Shown in pieces: positions 45,858 to 57,180 of a DNA stretch of 64,000 nt. Within the stretch, counting starts at the first letter, position 1. Every line of letters starts with the position of its first letter. The stretch comes from Sarocladium kiliense (lineage: Eukaryota; Ascomycota; Sordariomycetes; Hypocreales; Sarocladiaceae). Made by a program: the position numbers and the translations under genes. Below the pieces are notes generated by a model. That model did no database searches and was not told the origin of the DNA. It saw only the letters and a program-made list of their open reading frames with translations. The stretch covers positions 3,534,001 through 3,598,000 of the forward strand of contig JAUZTG010000029.1 of NCBI GenBank assembly GCA_030734395.1, given 5' to 3'.

Positions 45858-46620
45858 TTAACGAACCTCAAGGGAGTGCAGCAAGTCAGCCACCATGCTG
45901 ATGCTCTCAGATATACGTCCGATAAGGCTCAATGGTTCCAACCAATGAAGGAGGTGGTCCTTTAAGAAATGATGAACACGGCAGTCATCGACTATGCGGC
46001 ATCTGCTCATCTTCCAACGATAGACCCAATATTGACAGGTGTATTGGACCTCAAGCGGTAGACTGGCGATGAAGCCATCCTGGTCGATCCCAGACGGACG
46101 GATTCCGAGCGAGCGCAAGTTGCAAACATCTCTTCTTAAATTGTTAGCGGCTAACGACAGCTCTAGACACCTTTTTGCCAGGAGCTCATGGTCCTCGCTC
46201 TTATTGACTGGGAATCGGTGCTTTTCCTTTCCTGCAGCGCTCTCCGTGATTTCGCCAGGATCATATCTTGTCGGATGTCGCGGGTCCATCCACTGCCTGA
46301 CCGTAAGCTGCAGCCTAAGAAAGAACGGAGTCAACACACGCTTATTTGACTTGCAAGTCCAGCATGATGGCTGTTTACATCCCCCCAACTACTGGATGAG
46401 ACTCTCTGCTTCTCCCTTCTTCAATGGCCATGCTAGCCTTTTCCACCCGGGACCTGCTCCATCTTTGAGCTTCCCTGCCAGATTGGCCGATTGCTGTTCG
46501 CAGTCCTTGATGCTCGGTTTGGGCCATTAAGAAGTCTTCAACGTCCCTCAAGGTTGCTCCGAGCCTGTCTATCTCGTTGTTGATTTGTGCGGGGGCCGTC
46601 TTAATGTCGATGCATTATGA
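45858..46620 (-). pseudogene. NLR (NACHT/STAND, HET-E-like) gene relic
   Basis: The reverse strand encodes a recognisable piece of the region that follows NACHT in fungal HET-E/NWD-type proteins: DHELLAKRCLELS, RDVCNLRSLGIR, LPLEVQYTCQYWVYRW, VHHFLKDHLLHWLEPLSLIG. Further upstream on the same strand, in another frame, a helical stretch reads INNEIDRLGATLRDVEDFLM. The NACHT ATPase itself, with its P-loop, is absent, as are the C-terminal repeats, and the pieces are not joined by a visible intron. It is therefore a deletion remnant of an NLR gene. Intact relatives sense ligands through C-terminal repeats and set off cell death or innate-type responses. It lies next to an intact HET-domain gene, a typical association. 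Confidence 0.65.
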
Positions 46621-48359
46621 GCTGCACTGCACGCCAATCTTGATCAATAGATCAAGGACGGTAGCTATATTTACTGCAAACCAAAGGCCTCTGCAACTAT
46701 TGTGGTTCTGAGAACGGAGGTTGGCGAGGAGAAGAAGGCATGATGCCGCTGTGACACCCCGCAACTTTCTTGCCTGCTTCCGGACACCAAGATTAAAGAA
46801 CTTCCAGCGGCCAAAGTGTTGGCCTTGCTCTTGTGTGTGTGTGTGCGTGTGTGTGTGCGTGTGTGTGTGCGTGTGTGTGTGCGACGGGTGGCATGGCGAG
46901 GTGCGGACCAGTATGAGCTGTCCATTTGCCTAACATATAAGGCACGAACTTCAATCCGACCCCTCGATTATCTCATTCATCGTTCCTGGACTCTAGTGAC
47001 GAATTCTATCTGTCCTAAGAAACTCTCCTCAACGTCTAACATGGCTCGCTCTAGTTGACTTCTTCTCAATGGGTTGCACATCTTCTGCTCTACGAGATCC
47101 TATTCCTAGTATACTTTCATCTTCCCGTGACTAATTGTCCTGATCGACTCGTTAGCCTTTAGACAGCATTTCAGCATCTACACGGATTCCGAAGCCCAAA
47201 CTCGGTTTCCTTTGGTATTCCCGAGTGGCAGCCTGATCGCTTTTTGGTGTTAGTAGCCCGCAATGATTGACTTACAGGCAAGCTAACCAATGGCTTTCCA
47301 GTGCATCTGCAGGCATATAGCGAGGCTCTCCAGGCTCATCGCATAACCTCGCCCGGCGCGAGGTGCGATGGTAGTCTAGACCTCATGGTCGTTCCCCAGA
47401 AATTTAAATCCAGTCCATCCGATGACGTGTGACTGCAGATGATTAAACGTTGAGGTTGGCCCAAACCTCGCCACGTGGCGATGCAGTTGGTCTGCCCCGG
47501 CTATGGTAATACACTACAGAACCAATCATCTAAGTTCCTTCAAGTCCAGTGTCCTTAATTACTTATATAAGCTTAGATTAAATAGATTATATATTATATT
47601 AAAGAGGTTATTTATTTTAAGAGAGGAAATAAATATAAAAAGGGCAGGGATTAATTATAAGGATATACTATAAAGCTAATCTATTTCTAGTTTAAATATA
47701 TTCTTGGCGTTGGACATCTCTTTTGACATGGACCTCCGTAGGCCAAAGCCTATCCAACTACAACAGAGCATGGTCCACAACCTTATTTGAAGCCGAAATA
47801 ATACTTCTATTCCGCAGCTGATGACATAGTCCACAAGCGAGTGAAACACCCAAGCGACTAAAACACGCGCCGCAAACGAGTGAACATTGTATTCATAGAT
47901 TCACCTGCATCGACTTAAACGAAGGAAAATCAAGTGCTGTCGTCTTCTCTAAACGTCGCTATATCGATTTGACAAGTTCTTGCATTATGTTCCGTTTTGC
48001 CGCACGTGCACAGCGCTGTTTATTGCTCTCACCCCTCGGCTTCCGACCTCGACTCTGCTGTGTTTCCTGCTTCACCTGCATGTCCATCTTATTTTATGTA
48101 CTTCTTGGCTTTCAGCTCGAGTCATGCTCCCTCCTTGTTGGAAACGTGTTTCCTTGGTCCTGCGCCACCGGCTGAGTGTCTTATTCTCCGCTTAAAGTGC
48201 TCCGGCACCCTTGGGCACCTGGAAAAAGACCCTGAACAGCTCATCCGCACCAGCTGGTATACCGTGATGAAACAACCAGTAACCAGGTCGTCGGTCTGGG
48301 TGATATGGCCGATAGTGAACATGGTTCTATGAATTTTAAAATCGGATCATTGATCAAGG
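46621..48359. other. 1.7 kb region with microsatellite and a short AT-rich patch
   Basis: No gene supported. Holds an imperfect GT microsatellite (46832-46882) and an AT-rich patch at about 47540-47700. Open frames near 47.97-48.33 kb show no domain. Confidence 0.45.
46832..46882. repeat. (GT)n microsatellite with periodic GC
   Basis: About 51 bases of GT dinucleotides interrupted by GC every 12 bases, so the real unit looks like a 12-mer, GTGTGTGTGTGC. Confidence 0.85.
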
Positions 48360-48718
48360 AGAGTAATAGTAATGCGACCTCAACTTGCTGATCGGCACAA
48401 ACGTCTCCACCAGCGTGTGGTCCCCCTCAGTGAAGACGCGGTGCAGCTTGGGTAATTGTGCCTCGGGGTAGGCCTGATCCCGGACGCGCCGTTGCATGTA
48501 GTGTTGCTTTGAAATCTCGAAGTCTGCTGAAACGCGCCCGCTCCGGTCGATGAGCCACAGTCGCTTCTTGATTGCTGCACCGAGCTCTACCCTCGCCCGT
48601 CGTTGTCGTCGTCATTGGAGAGCGGCTTGATGTGCAGCCTTGAGAGATTGTCGGGGGAGATCGCCGTCTGCCAGATCATCCAGCGCAACTCAGTCGGCAG
48701 ATTGGGAAACCTGGAAAA
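48360..48718 (-). pseudogene. 2EXR-domain gene fragment with frame change
   Basis: On the reverse strand FSRFPNLPTELRWMIWQTAI matches the start of the fungal 2EXR domain (F-x-x-F-P-x-L-P-x-E-L-R-x-x-I-W). The frame stops after an acidic run (NDDDND, GRG-stop); a neighbouring frame carries on with AAIKKRLWLIDRSG and a long charged stretch. No ordinary intron bridges the two. The rest of a normal 2EXR protein is missing. Function of the family is unknown. A partial or broken gene is the most likely reading. Confidence 0.45.
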
Positions 48719-49624
48719 GCAATGTAGATAGCTAGGCGTTTGGGGCGCGTCCGCCGCGGTAGTAGGATTGGGTTCGTTCCTCTCGCGATGTTTTCAGTGA
48801 GGAGGAAGAAACTAGCGCACATGGAGTAAGATATTGAAGTCAAGGGAATAGCTTGCAAGCACTGTATTGTAGATAACTTGCGCATTTAGACTTTGGCTGT
48901 TGTGCTGTGACTCAAAGCCAGTATCTGGGCTAAGCACAATAGGAGGCATTACATGCAGGAAGCAGACGCGTTGCCAAGCTCGCATACTTTAATTTTGATC
49001 TAGGCATTGTAACATGGGTTTAGCCTGAACGGGGTTTGAGCTTCACAGGGACGGCTTGCTGGACGACCACTAACAACACTCTTTTATTATGTCGAACCAC
49101 ATCTATTCAAGTTATCAGAAGGTTATGAAGAAGTTTGAGCATCTGCACAAAGGCTTTAACCGGGTGAAATCTGCCGCAACTAATGCGTTTGGAAGGAAAC
49201 AGCCTGGTAGAATTCATTGAAGCCTTGTCGACCGAAGCTTGGCTAGGTTCAGTGACGGCAGAAGGCTGTTTCAAAGCATACGAGAACCTTAGAATGGCGA
49301 TGAAGTCACGAATACTCGCTCCCAATGTCTTAGAATCAAGCATTCATGGGAGAGAAGATCATAGTACGCGCTGATCTTGCTGTGAGACTCTGGAGCCCTA
49401 CCGATACGTGGACCTGATATTTCAAAAGGATGACGATGATAATAAGCACAAGGGGTAAGGAGATATTGTGTGAAATAGCTTGATTGGATCTGCACTAGAA
49501 TACGAAGAAATCATGAGGCCAGCTCAATGATCTCAACTGTACTACTAGTTCCTAGTTCTAGCCCCGACAAAAGAACGTGCTGTTACAGTTTTCTTATTCC
49601 ATCTTGATTTGTTTTGCAGAGCAT
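48719..49624. other. intergenic region
   Basis: No gene supported; scattered small open frames only. Confidence 0.4.
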
Positions 49625-50004
49625 CTAAGGAATGCAAGTGAGCTCAGAGAGGCGGTTACCGTTGGGGTAGTTACAAGCTGATTATCGTTAGTGTCGACAC
49701 CTGCCAAGTCGCAAGATGACAATAGGTAACTTACTTCCCGAGCTGACCGCATCGTTATCCGAAGGACCGGAGTAGAACCTGCAGCCGGTGCCCTCCTTGT
49801 AGTCGCAGTTGTTCGGGCAGTTGCATGCGTAGTCTGAGAGGTTTGTTAGTATTTTCCAGAGTCACACTGTGTCGCAAAAAGGCACTCACATGGATCGGTA
49901 GCGATCAAGATAGAGGCTTGCTTCTCAGGCACGGCAGCACCCATAGCCGAGTTGGCGGCGAAGAAGGTGATGAGGGAGAGCGCGGCAGTCTTGCTGAAGA
50001 ACAT
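49625..50004 (-). CDS. small secreted cysteine-rich protein (88 residues)
   Basis: Three exons (49890-50004, 49735-49833, 49625-49677, reverse strand) join in phase through two well-formed GTGAGT/GTAAGT introns. The protein starts MFFSKTAALSLITFFAANSA, a typical signal peptide, and the mature part has six cysteines (positions 42, 44, 48, 56, 73, 86; pattern C-X-C-X3-C-X7-C-X16-C-X12-C), enough for three disulfides. It ends SELTCIP. No known domain is recognised. Size, secretion and cysteine content are those of effector-like or antimicrobial-type secreted fungal proteins, but function is not deducible. Each exon is too short to stand out as an open frame; two intact introns and matched phases argue that it is a real gene. 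Confidence 0.78.
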
Positions 50005-52343
50005 CTTGAATGTTTTAAACTCGTAAAGATGAAGTGTGGTGAATGGTATAATTGTTCAGTTGTAAATGTGATTGTTCTGTGATGTTGAGGATGATATTAA
50101 GATTAGAACGAACGTCCCATGGACCCTTCTTATATCTTTCGACGGCTGCGATCCTGATCCTTCCATGGGTGTCAACGGGATCTAGGAGTCGTCTGCCCTC
50201 TGTCTTGAGCTCGCCTGCCTCGTGTGGCAATGCCATTGCAGTCGATTTCTCATTATCGCCTCTCTAGGCCACGTATGACGTTGGGCTTGAATGACGTTAC
50301 ACTTCTTGCCCCAAGCTCAGCCTCGACGGACGTGCTACCATGGCGTCACTTATTCAGTCAGTCAGTGAATCCTTAAGGATCTGAAACATCAGGTAAAGTA
50401 AGACAAGCCACATAAGTACGGCCCACTAGGACTCCCCGTATGGAGTTGGAAACAAACGTCTAAGCCTCCGAGACTTCCATCTCAAACGAAGTACATAGTG
50501 TCTGAACCCGTGCACCGCTAACTAAGAGGATTTGTATTCTGTACAGCACGCCTGCCGTCTTCTCAGTCCGAGCTTAATAAGTGGGGACTTTATTACGAAA
50601 TGATCGGCCAAGCCATGCTCTTTCTAGACTACGTTGCTGACTTGGAAATTGTCTCTTGAGTTAGGACGTGCGCTCCACCCCAAGCCTAACCGACGATCCC
50701 CAGCGATCGAACGACAAGCATTTTGTGTGGAGAAGCAATAACAGCAAAGCCATAGCTTGGCCTTAGCGATTCGGGTACTCGGACAGCACGGCGGTCTTAC
50801 TGCCCGAGGAGGGTGGTATCTTTATGTATCTTCACCTCTTCAACCTGAGCTGTGATCGCCTTGAATTCTTCAAGTTGCTTCTGTGCTCTCCCACAAAGAA
50901 AGCTATAGAATGACGTCGCAAACAACACTGCAACTAACTCCACGAATATTGCTTTGCGCAGCGGGTTGAGCAGTTGAACAGCGCAGGTTTGAGGGATGCG
51001 ATACATGTGAGTACGTCGGCTGAGAGAATCAGATAATCCCTGTCTGGTTGGCCATCTTAGGCACTCATCACAGAGTCCATTTTAGGATTAGCGCAATGCA
51101 CAATGTCCCTATGTTTGCTGCCTAGGAGGATTCTGCGGGGCCCCGGTATCGCATTCCCCAACCTCCTACTAGGCATACGCATTAAGTCCCCGTGCCAGCA
51201 CTAAAGGTCTTCTCGCAGATACGAAAACGTGCGTCCCCTTGCAAATTTGCACACCCCAGGGGCAGAGGTCGAGGCGCAGCCATGCCCTCGACTGTGCGAA
51301 GGCTCTGGTCTCCACAACTAACGAGATCTGTACCTGTGGTGATTCGCATCACCATCTTAGATGTAGGGATCAGCGGGCATGAAGGTACGTAAGCAGCCAA
51401 CAGAAAGGTCCCTTACTTTACTGCATAGTGGAACTCTTACTACAAACAATGTACCCTCCCTCCCGAAGCTATACTGTGACTCGATCCCGATCCCTGACCC
51501 TAGCCTTCGCACAGTCGAGGAGATAGACCCATCATCCATCGCGCGACTCTACGACGTCAGGATACAGCATGACTTATAGCTCGGAAGGGGACTTCTTCGT
51601 CATTGATCTGCATTGATTCATACGCATACTCATCTCATCCTAGTGGGCCAGCTTATAGTAATCCTATTCGAGAACTGAGGCGAATAATGAGAGCAAGGTT
51701 CTGTGCGTCACCAACTTAGAGAATTTCTATCCTTCTCAAGGTGATGATCAGCGGAGCCTCCTTTCAGAGCTCAAAAAACCAAATCTTCCTGACGCAAGCT
51801 TACTCGAGCTACGCTGCTCATCCCCTCGACAGTCGTAAGCCTCCGGACAGGGATTTCCAGCGAATGAGCTTAAAACAGGAATAGAAATACATTCCAATAG
51901 CAGAGGATTTAGGTGAGCCTAGATGTAGCCTTTTATTAGTTGATCATGTCTCTTAATCCCTGATTCTGGTGCTCTAGATCCCTGTTTGAACAGACCTTGT
52001 TACCTGTGGAGCCCGGAGGCTTACAACTGTTGAGGGGATATATCAGGATGCAAATTACTCAGATGATCATCCTCAGAACGAAGATCGCCGACATCACCTC
52101 GATATGCCTCAGGCAGCGGTGATATCAGGACTTTCGACGACATGTTCGTATGTGTCTCGCGTCTCCAGACATGGACTATGTAAGCGCGTCGTCTGCAGGA
52201 ACTCAAATGCTCGTTTTCGAAAGTATAGGCACGACTTCCTTCATCAACTTCATTTCAACAAGTAAATCCCTTGTTCATTGCTCGACACTTCTACTTTTCC
52301 GTATCGACTTTTGCCTCTAAGACCACCTCTCTCATCTATCAAA
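50005..52343. other. 2.3 kb region without a confident gene
   Basis: A 69-residue reverse-strand frame at 50797-51006 (MYRIPQTCAVQLL, a possible membrane helix, then KQLEEFKAITAQVEEVK) might be a small gene but nothing else supports it. Other open frames near 51.2-51.6 kb overlap each other on both strands without a domain. Confidence 0.35.
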
Positions 52344-53070
52344 ATGCAGTACAAGCTTGCAACGCTCATCGCTGTGGGCCTCGGTGCCACCCAGGCCGTT
52401 GCCTACTCCCACGGCGAGCGTAGCGAGTACCATGGCAAAGAGATCAGATGGCAGCAATTGGCCGAAGGGGTCTTCACTGGAGTCTCGGCTGATGAGTGGG
52501 ATGATAGCAGTAAGCCTCATATTAACCAGTATAGGAGTTTCGCTTACTGACTTTATCAAAGTCCACAAAAGAGGTTTCCAAGAATGGGACGTTGAGGAAA
52601 TAATGTCCTTGAAGCGCGATGCTCCTGCGGTACAGGGACGCGACCTTGAGCTTGAAGCCCGCAATCTTAGCCCCAGATGCCAGGCCGTTTTCAACTGCCT
52701 CAAGGACACTGGTGACGCGGTTCTCTCGGGGGCGCTTGGCGCATATTTCCAAATTGCTGCCTACGCCGCCAACGGTACCCCGGGCAAGGACTTGATGACT
52801 TTTCTCAACCAGCCCTTCGTCGCCAACGCTGCTGGAGTCGCCGTCGCCGGAGTCATCTCAGGTCAGATCAACGAGGCCACGAAGAAGGAGTGCAGCACCT
52901 CCGGGAGTCAAGAAGACGTCCTCAACGCAGCAGTCTCGGCCGCTATTGCCAAGGCCCCAACGTCTGGCGCTATTTCCGTGACCGTCAACGGGCCCAGCGG
53001 ATCTTGGTCTATTGACGTTCACGCGAAACCTGAAGGACAGAACCCCGTGCCTCAGTGCTTCGAGGCCTAA
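52344..53070 (+). CDS. secreted protein of unknown function with Kex2-type sites
   Basis: Two exons (52344-52509, 52562-53070) join in phase over a 52-base intron to 224 residues. Signal peptide QYKLATLIAVGLGATQAVA. Dibasic Lys-Arg sites occur in IHKRGF and SLKRDA, which are possible Kex2 cleavage points separating a propeptide from a mature part of about 140 residues. The mature part has four cysteines (RCQAVFNCL, KECST, QCFEA), an alanine-rich helical centre and a C-terminal SVTVNGPSGSWSIDV strand. I recognise no family. Processing and disulfides suggest an extracellular, possibly interaction-related protein. Neighbours give no clue. Confidence 0.78.
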
Positions 53071-54152
53071 TGGAACGTGACGGGATCAAAGCGCCGTTTG
53101 AGGCATCTCGGTCGTTTTGAGGATTCAGTTGTATGATATCGAGAAAAAGACATGTTGCTGCTGGTCAGCAAGATCTTTTGGCGTGTTCTAGCCCCGTCAA
53201 TCCCAAAGCTCTGTTTGTTGAATTCTCCTGACCGTGACGTACTGAATAATATGAACTCCTACAATGTTCATATTCCATCCTATAGGGAAGAGACCACATC
53301 GTTGGTGGCATGCAATCTATAGAGCGTAACAATTTGCTAAGTATATATTGGGGTTTCTAAATAAAGTATCGCGCGTCAAGATAAAGTCTCATGTTGGATG
53401 GAGTCGGCATGAATTCTGAACTGTGTAACATGTCGCTGAAGTCGCTATGCCAGCCAACCGCAAGACGATCTCAACCTCGATGTTTGTCCAAGCCTCACCC
53501 TACTGCCGCCTGGCGTTCTGACCATTGTCGCACGACCTTTCGCATTTTGCGTGCAGTGAGGTATTCACGGAACATGGATGGGAGGAGCAAGCATATCCGA
53601 CGAATCGATGACATTTGATGGTGTATTGGCCCCCGGCTGTGACTTGACTTGCAGGACTCATGCCAGCGATCCATTTCTTACGTGATTCAATGGAGGCGAG
53701 TCTTGTGTGTACTATTGAGCTGATGGCGCGTGGCCCGGTAAGCCGTCAGCGACCGAGCTGCCCGAAGCCAAGCCGCTACAAAGGAGAGCTATTGTTGGGG
53801 GCCTAAATAAAGATCGGCAGCTAAGTGGCGGCCCCCAGCTTATCGCCACATTATTATGTATATGATGCTGGAAGGATTTCGGCAGATGGAGTTCCTATTC
53901 GTGCCCGCCACACTACAATTGCGCAAGCTATTCTAGCTCATCCTTCCTTCGAGCATTCTCACCAGCCGAGTCTCCTCGCTTGTGCAGATAGACAGGCGAA
54001 CCGCGTCATAAGTATCCGATCACGGTCAGTCGTGCAATCCTGAGAAGCTCGTTCCGATCATTGGGGCCTCATCCTGCACTTCCAAACTCCTCTTTTTGAA
54101 ATTCCGAAAATCTTCAGCTTGCATTTCGAAAAGACCCTCTCCACTCACAACG
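53071..54152. other. 1.1 kb intergenic region
   Basis: No gene supported. Confidence 0.45.
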
Positions 54153-54797
54153 ATGTTCTCAAACGTGCTTCATCACTTGCGTTGTCAGAACGCCTTCGAG
54201 TTCCTGTCCACCCCCACTTTCTGGGTCGTCGGCATCTTTCTCGCCCTTCATGGACATTGGGTCAATCAGCAGGTGATACGATTCACCTTACCAGAGGCGG
54301 GTGCGAAAGATCGGAGCAAGCAGAGTGTAGACAGCGAGATCAAGTCCTTCTCGTCAGAGTCTGCTCCATCGCCGAAGTCGGTGTTCCAGCGCGAATACCA
54401 GCAGGGCATTTTCTGGATTCAACCATGGATGACCACGGGCCTCCGAAAGGCCATCGCTATACTTGCCTGTGGCCTGATTCTGCCGCTACAGATCCTTGAA
54501 GGCTCTTGGGTGCTCCAGACTTCTTACCGAGTGTCGGTCGCAACGCACAAGGCTACGTATCTTGGAGAGCAGCCATTTCTGATCCGTTACGCTGCGTACT
54601 TCCCAGGTCTTGTAATTGGGCTCTTAGCTTGGATGGCTGTGCTGTGGACAGGTGCATTTTTGCTGGTTGGGCAACTTACGCTACTCGCACTGCTGATCGA
54701 CGCGAAGCCTGGATACAAATCACTTTCGAAGCACAGCAGCACAGCCAGTACGCCAACAGCGGTCGAGCACATTCAGAGAAGCCGGAACGATGGCTAG
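54153..54797 (+). CDS. predicted multi-pass membrane protein, unknown
   Basis: Single exon from the ATG at 54153 (MFSNVLHHL), 214 residues. Hydrophobic segments lie near STPTFWVVGIFLALHG, KAIAILACGLILPLQILEG and PGLVIGLLAWMAVLWTGAFL, with a short polar loop rich in Ser/Lys between the first two and a Ser/Thr-rich C-terminal tail. No domain recognised. The frame is open well upstream without ATG, so a 5' exon cannot be excluded. Support comes from length and coherent membrane pattern only. Confidence 0.55.
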   Translation: MFSNVLHHLRCQNAFEFLSTPTFWVVGIFLALHGHWVNQQVIRFTLPEAGAKDRSKQSVDSEIKSFSSESAPSPKSVFQREYQQGIFWIQPWMTTGLRKAIAILACGLILPLQILEGSWVLQTSYRVSVATHKATYLGEQPFLIRYAAYFPGLVIGLLAWMAVLWTGAFLLVGQLTLLALLIDAKPGYKSLSKHSSTASTPTAVEHIQRSRNDG

Positions 54798-55112
54798 ATA
54801 TCATGATGGCGCACGAATATAACTGACTGTCTTGGCTAGCCAGAGGAGCTATTGGAGGTCTGCTCGCCGCACAAATGTACACAGCGAACTCTTACAGGAA
54901 TAATTTGTTGGAAGAGTGAATCGAGAGATTTGATCGCGATCTTTTGAGGTAGTTCATGTGGTGTAATGTGTGGAGGGCCAAGATTTGAGAGGCCCATCCC
55001 TTAGCACTACTAGTCGCAACAAAAACTTGTGATGAATAAAACCTGCGTCAATTTCATTCCCGGTGAGAAAAGTTTCTGGGAATCTTCTCATGCTATTGTA
55101 CAGTCGATGCCC
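54798..55112. other. convergent intergenic region
   Basis: 315 bases; no gene seen. Confidence 0.5.
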
Positions 55113-56112
55113 CTACTTCCGGGCTCGGATGCGGTGATAAACCTGATGCATTCGCTGCCGCTGACCGGGAGTAAATTCGGATTGACATTCATCACCTGAA
55201 TAGTCCATAAAGTTATGGGCATTGCTCGTCCCCGGCTTGTCGGGGCACGTGTCCGTGATTTTTCCACATCCAACACTAGGGGCCTTCTGCTGCGGTGTGT
55301 CGTCAATCAGGTCCCCCTCGTCCTCGCACGAATCCGTCCATACGTGGAGGAGACCGAACCAGTGGCCAACTTCGTGAACCGCAGATCCTCCACTGTTCCA
55401 CACGCCGCCTGTTCCGGAGCCCGGCATGGTATCTGCAACGATGTGGCATGCGTCGAGGTAGTATGTATCCTCTTTGCGATCTTCGTCGGGGAAATTGCAG
55501 ATGCCGAGGGAGTTGGACATTTGCTGGTAAATGAAGATGTTCAACGTTTTGTAGTCGCCTGTACGTTGCTTCTTCCAAAATGCTTCGATTTCAGGGGTGG
55601 ATCCACCGAGGCGATCTTCATCGTCAAATTCGATTTCCATCTTGGTGAGGTTGGAATCACGGGTGCGGGTGATGTCGCCCAGAATCATGTTGAATCCATA
55701 TCGCTTGTCTGAAAAGGACGTTAGAAGAAGGAGGCAAGGAGGGCAATAGCGTCACCACCTCGCTTAGGAGCCACGGCGAGGAACGCTTGGTAAAGAAAGG
55801 AAGGTTCGTACATTCGTCGCGGAGTACCTCATACTGTTTATAGATCTGGTCTCTTGAGACAAAGTCGCACGAGGCGTTGCCAGGCACAGCTGCATGCAAA
55901 TTGACTGTTATGTCCACGGATCGTGTTGCTCTCTTGTCAAATTGGAACGCTTCCTCACTTAGTTTCCGGTTCGTGTCGTAGGCTTTCTGGCCAGGAACGG
56001 GATCGTAGAATTCGCAAGTTTCCATGCCGCGATGGCCTTTGCGGCCATGACGGTGGCTGGCTGCGACAAGAGGCAGACTGGCTGCAAAGAAGAGAATCTG
56101 GGCGAAAATCAT
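55113..56112 (-). CDS. secreted M43-type (pappalysin/cytophagalysin) metalloprotease
   Basis: Two exons (55812-56112, 55113-55708, reverse strand) join in phase to 298 residues. Signal peptide MIFAQILFFAASLPLVAAS, then a propeptide with an SXXXDKR dibasic site near residue 60. The zinc site HEVGHWFGLLH (212-222) is of the extended H-E-x-x-H-x-x-G-x-x-H metzincin type, followed by NFMDYS, the Met-turn. Cysteines suit the disulfides of fungal extracellular metalloproteases of this family. It should be secreted and cut extracellular proteins; relatives are found in pathogenic and saprotrophic fungi. The intron (donor GTACGA) is supported by phase and by the join RDEY-KRYGF. It converges on the unknown membrane protein gene. 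Confidence 0.92.
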
Positions 56113-57078
56113 GATGTCTGACTGGTGAAATGATAGTGATGAGAAAAAGGGGGGGAGGGGATGGGGGACCTTGAGGCCTACACTGAGGCTTTGCAATCCA
56201 TCTTAAGTCTTCCGGGCTCACGCAATCACGGTCTGCTTACGTTACGTTACAAGTAAACGGCCAATGCAGAACCGCTGTTCGACAGCGGATCATAATGTCG
56301 TCATTTTTTGAAGAAGATTCAGAAGTAGTACATGGCAACAACTGACAAAGACGCGATCTGTTGTAACGCTGATCGGCGTAAGCACATTTGGTGGCAACTA
56401 CCGTAGGCAACCACACATCTAAATAGAGCTTGTTGTTCTTGAATCCTCCAGGGCTTTGTACTGGAATGTTTCAGGATCAATTGTGGCGCCCTAACCCATG
56501 CATGCTCCATCCTTTTCTGGACATACCTAGCTAGCCCTTCACAGAGGACCTTTTCGAAAGGCCTCCAAGCCACCTCCCTTCCTTCCCACTTCATGTATTA
56601 CCCCCCCTTCCCCGGACCACCTTACCCTTGAAAGCATTCAACATGTTCATCGTATGCAGAGTAAGGTAGCTGTGATGCGTCATAAGACCTAAAGAGCAAC
56701 TGCGCGAGTCAACTCTGTGTGCGACCGTGCACCCACTCAACAAGCGATGGATCCAGTGACCGCGGTAACCCCGCATGTCAGGACTTTCTGTACTTCGTGG
56801 CTGGGGCAAGTCTGCGCTGTGTCTTCGGGCCACGATGCCAGCTTCAGACAGCATGTTGGCCCGCTGGGTCAGAGGCTCAGATGTAATACTGAGCAAGTCG
56901 CACACCAGGAACTTCTCCAGTCGTGATGAAAAGAACTATGCTCTTCTTGATATAGTCAATTGCGACTTTGATCGTAGTGGAAAGGTCCAGAACCCCAACC
57001 CGGGGAGGAACGAGGTTGAGGTCAGACTACAATCTTTGCAATGCATCTATATGAGACAGAATTATAAGACGTCCAGGT
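56113..57078. other. intergenic region
   Basis: No gene supported; open frames at 56.3-56.9 kb on both strands carry no domain. Confidence 0.4.
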
Positions 57079-57160
57079 ACATACGACCATACCTAGTAGA
57101 AAACACGGGATCCCGTCAAGATCTTGCTCTCCGTGCAATGGCAGCCATTTTGAGCAGCAC
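57079..57160 (+). repeat. 5S rRNA-headed short repeat, copy 4
   Basis: ACATACGACCATACCTAGTA, AAAACACGGGATCCCGTCAA, then a more diverged tail (TTGCTCTCCGTGCAATGG) ending GAGCAGCAC. This copy keeps the 5S-like GAAAAC best. Confidence 0.75.
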
Positions 57161-57180
57161 AGGCTTCCACTTCTAAGAGT

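Noticed and set aside
46671..46925. Peptides rich in Thr-His or Val-Cys repeats
   Set aside because: Translation of the GT microsatellite.
56775..57176. 133-residue forward open frame
   Set aside because: Its 3' half is the 5S-headed repeat and the same peptide-like string recurs at other repeat copies, so it is not a gene.
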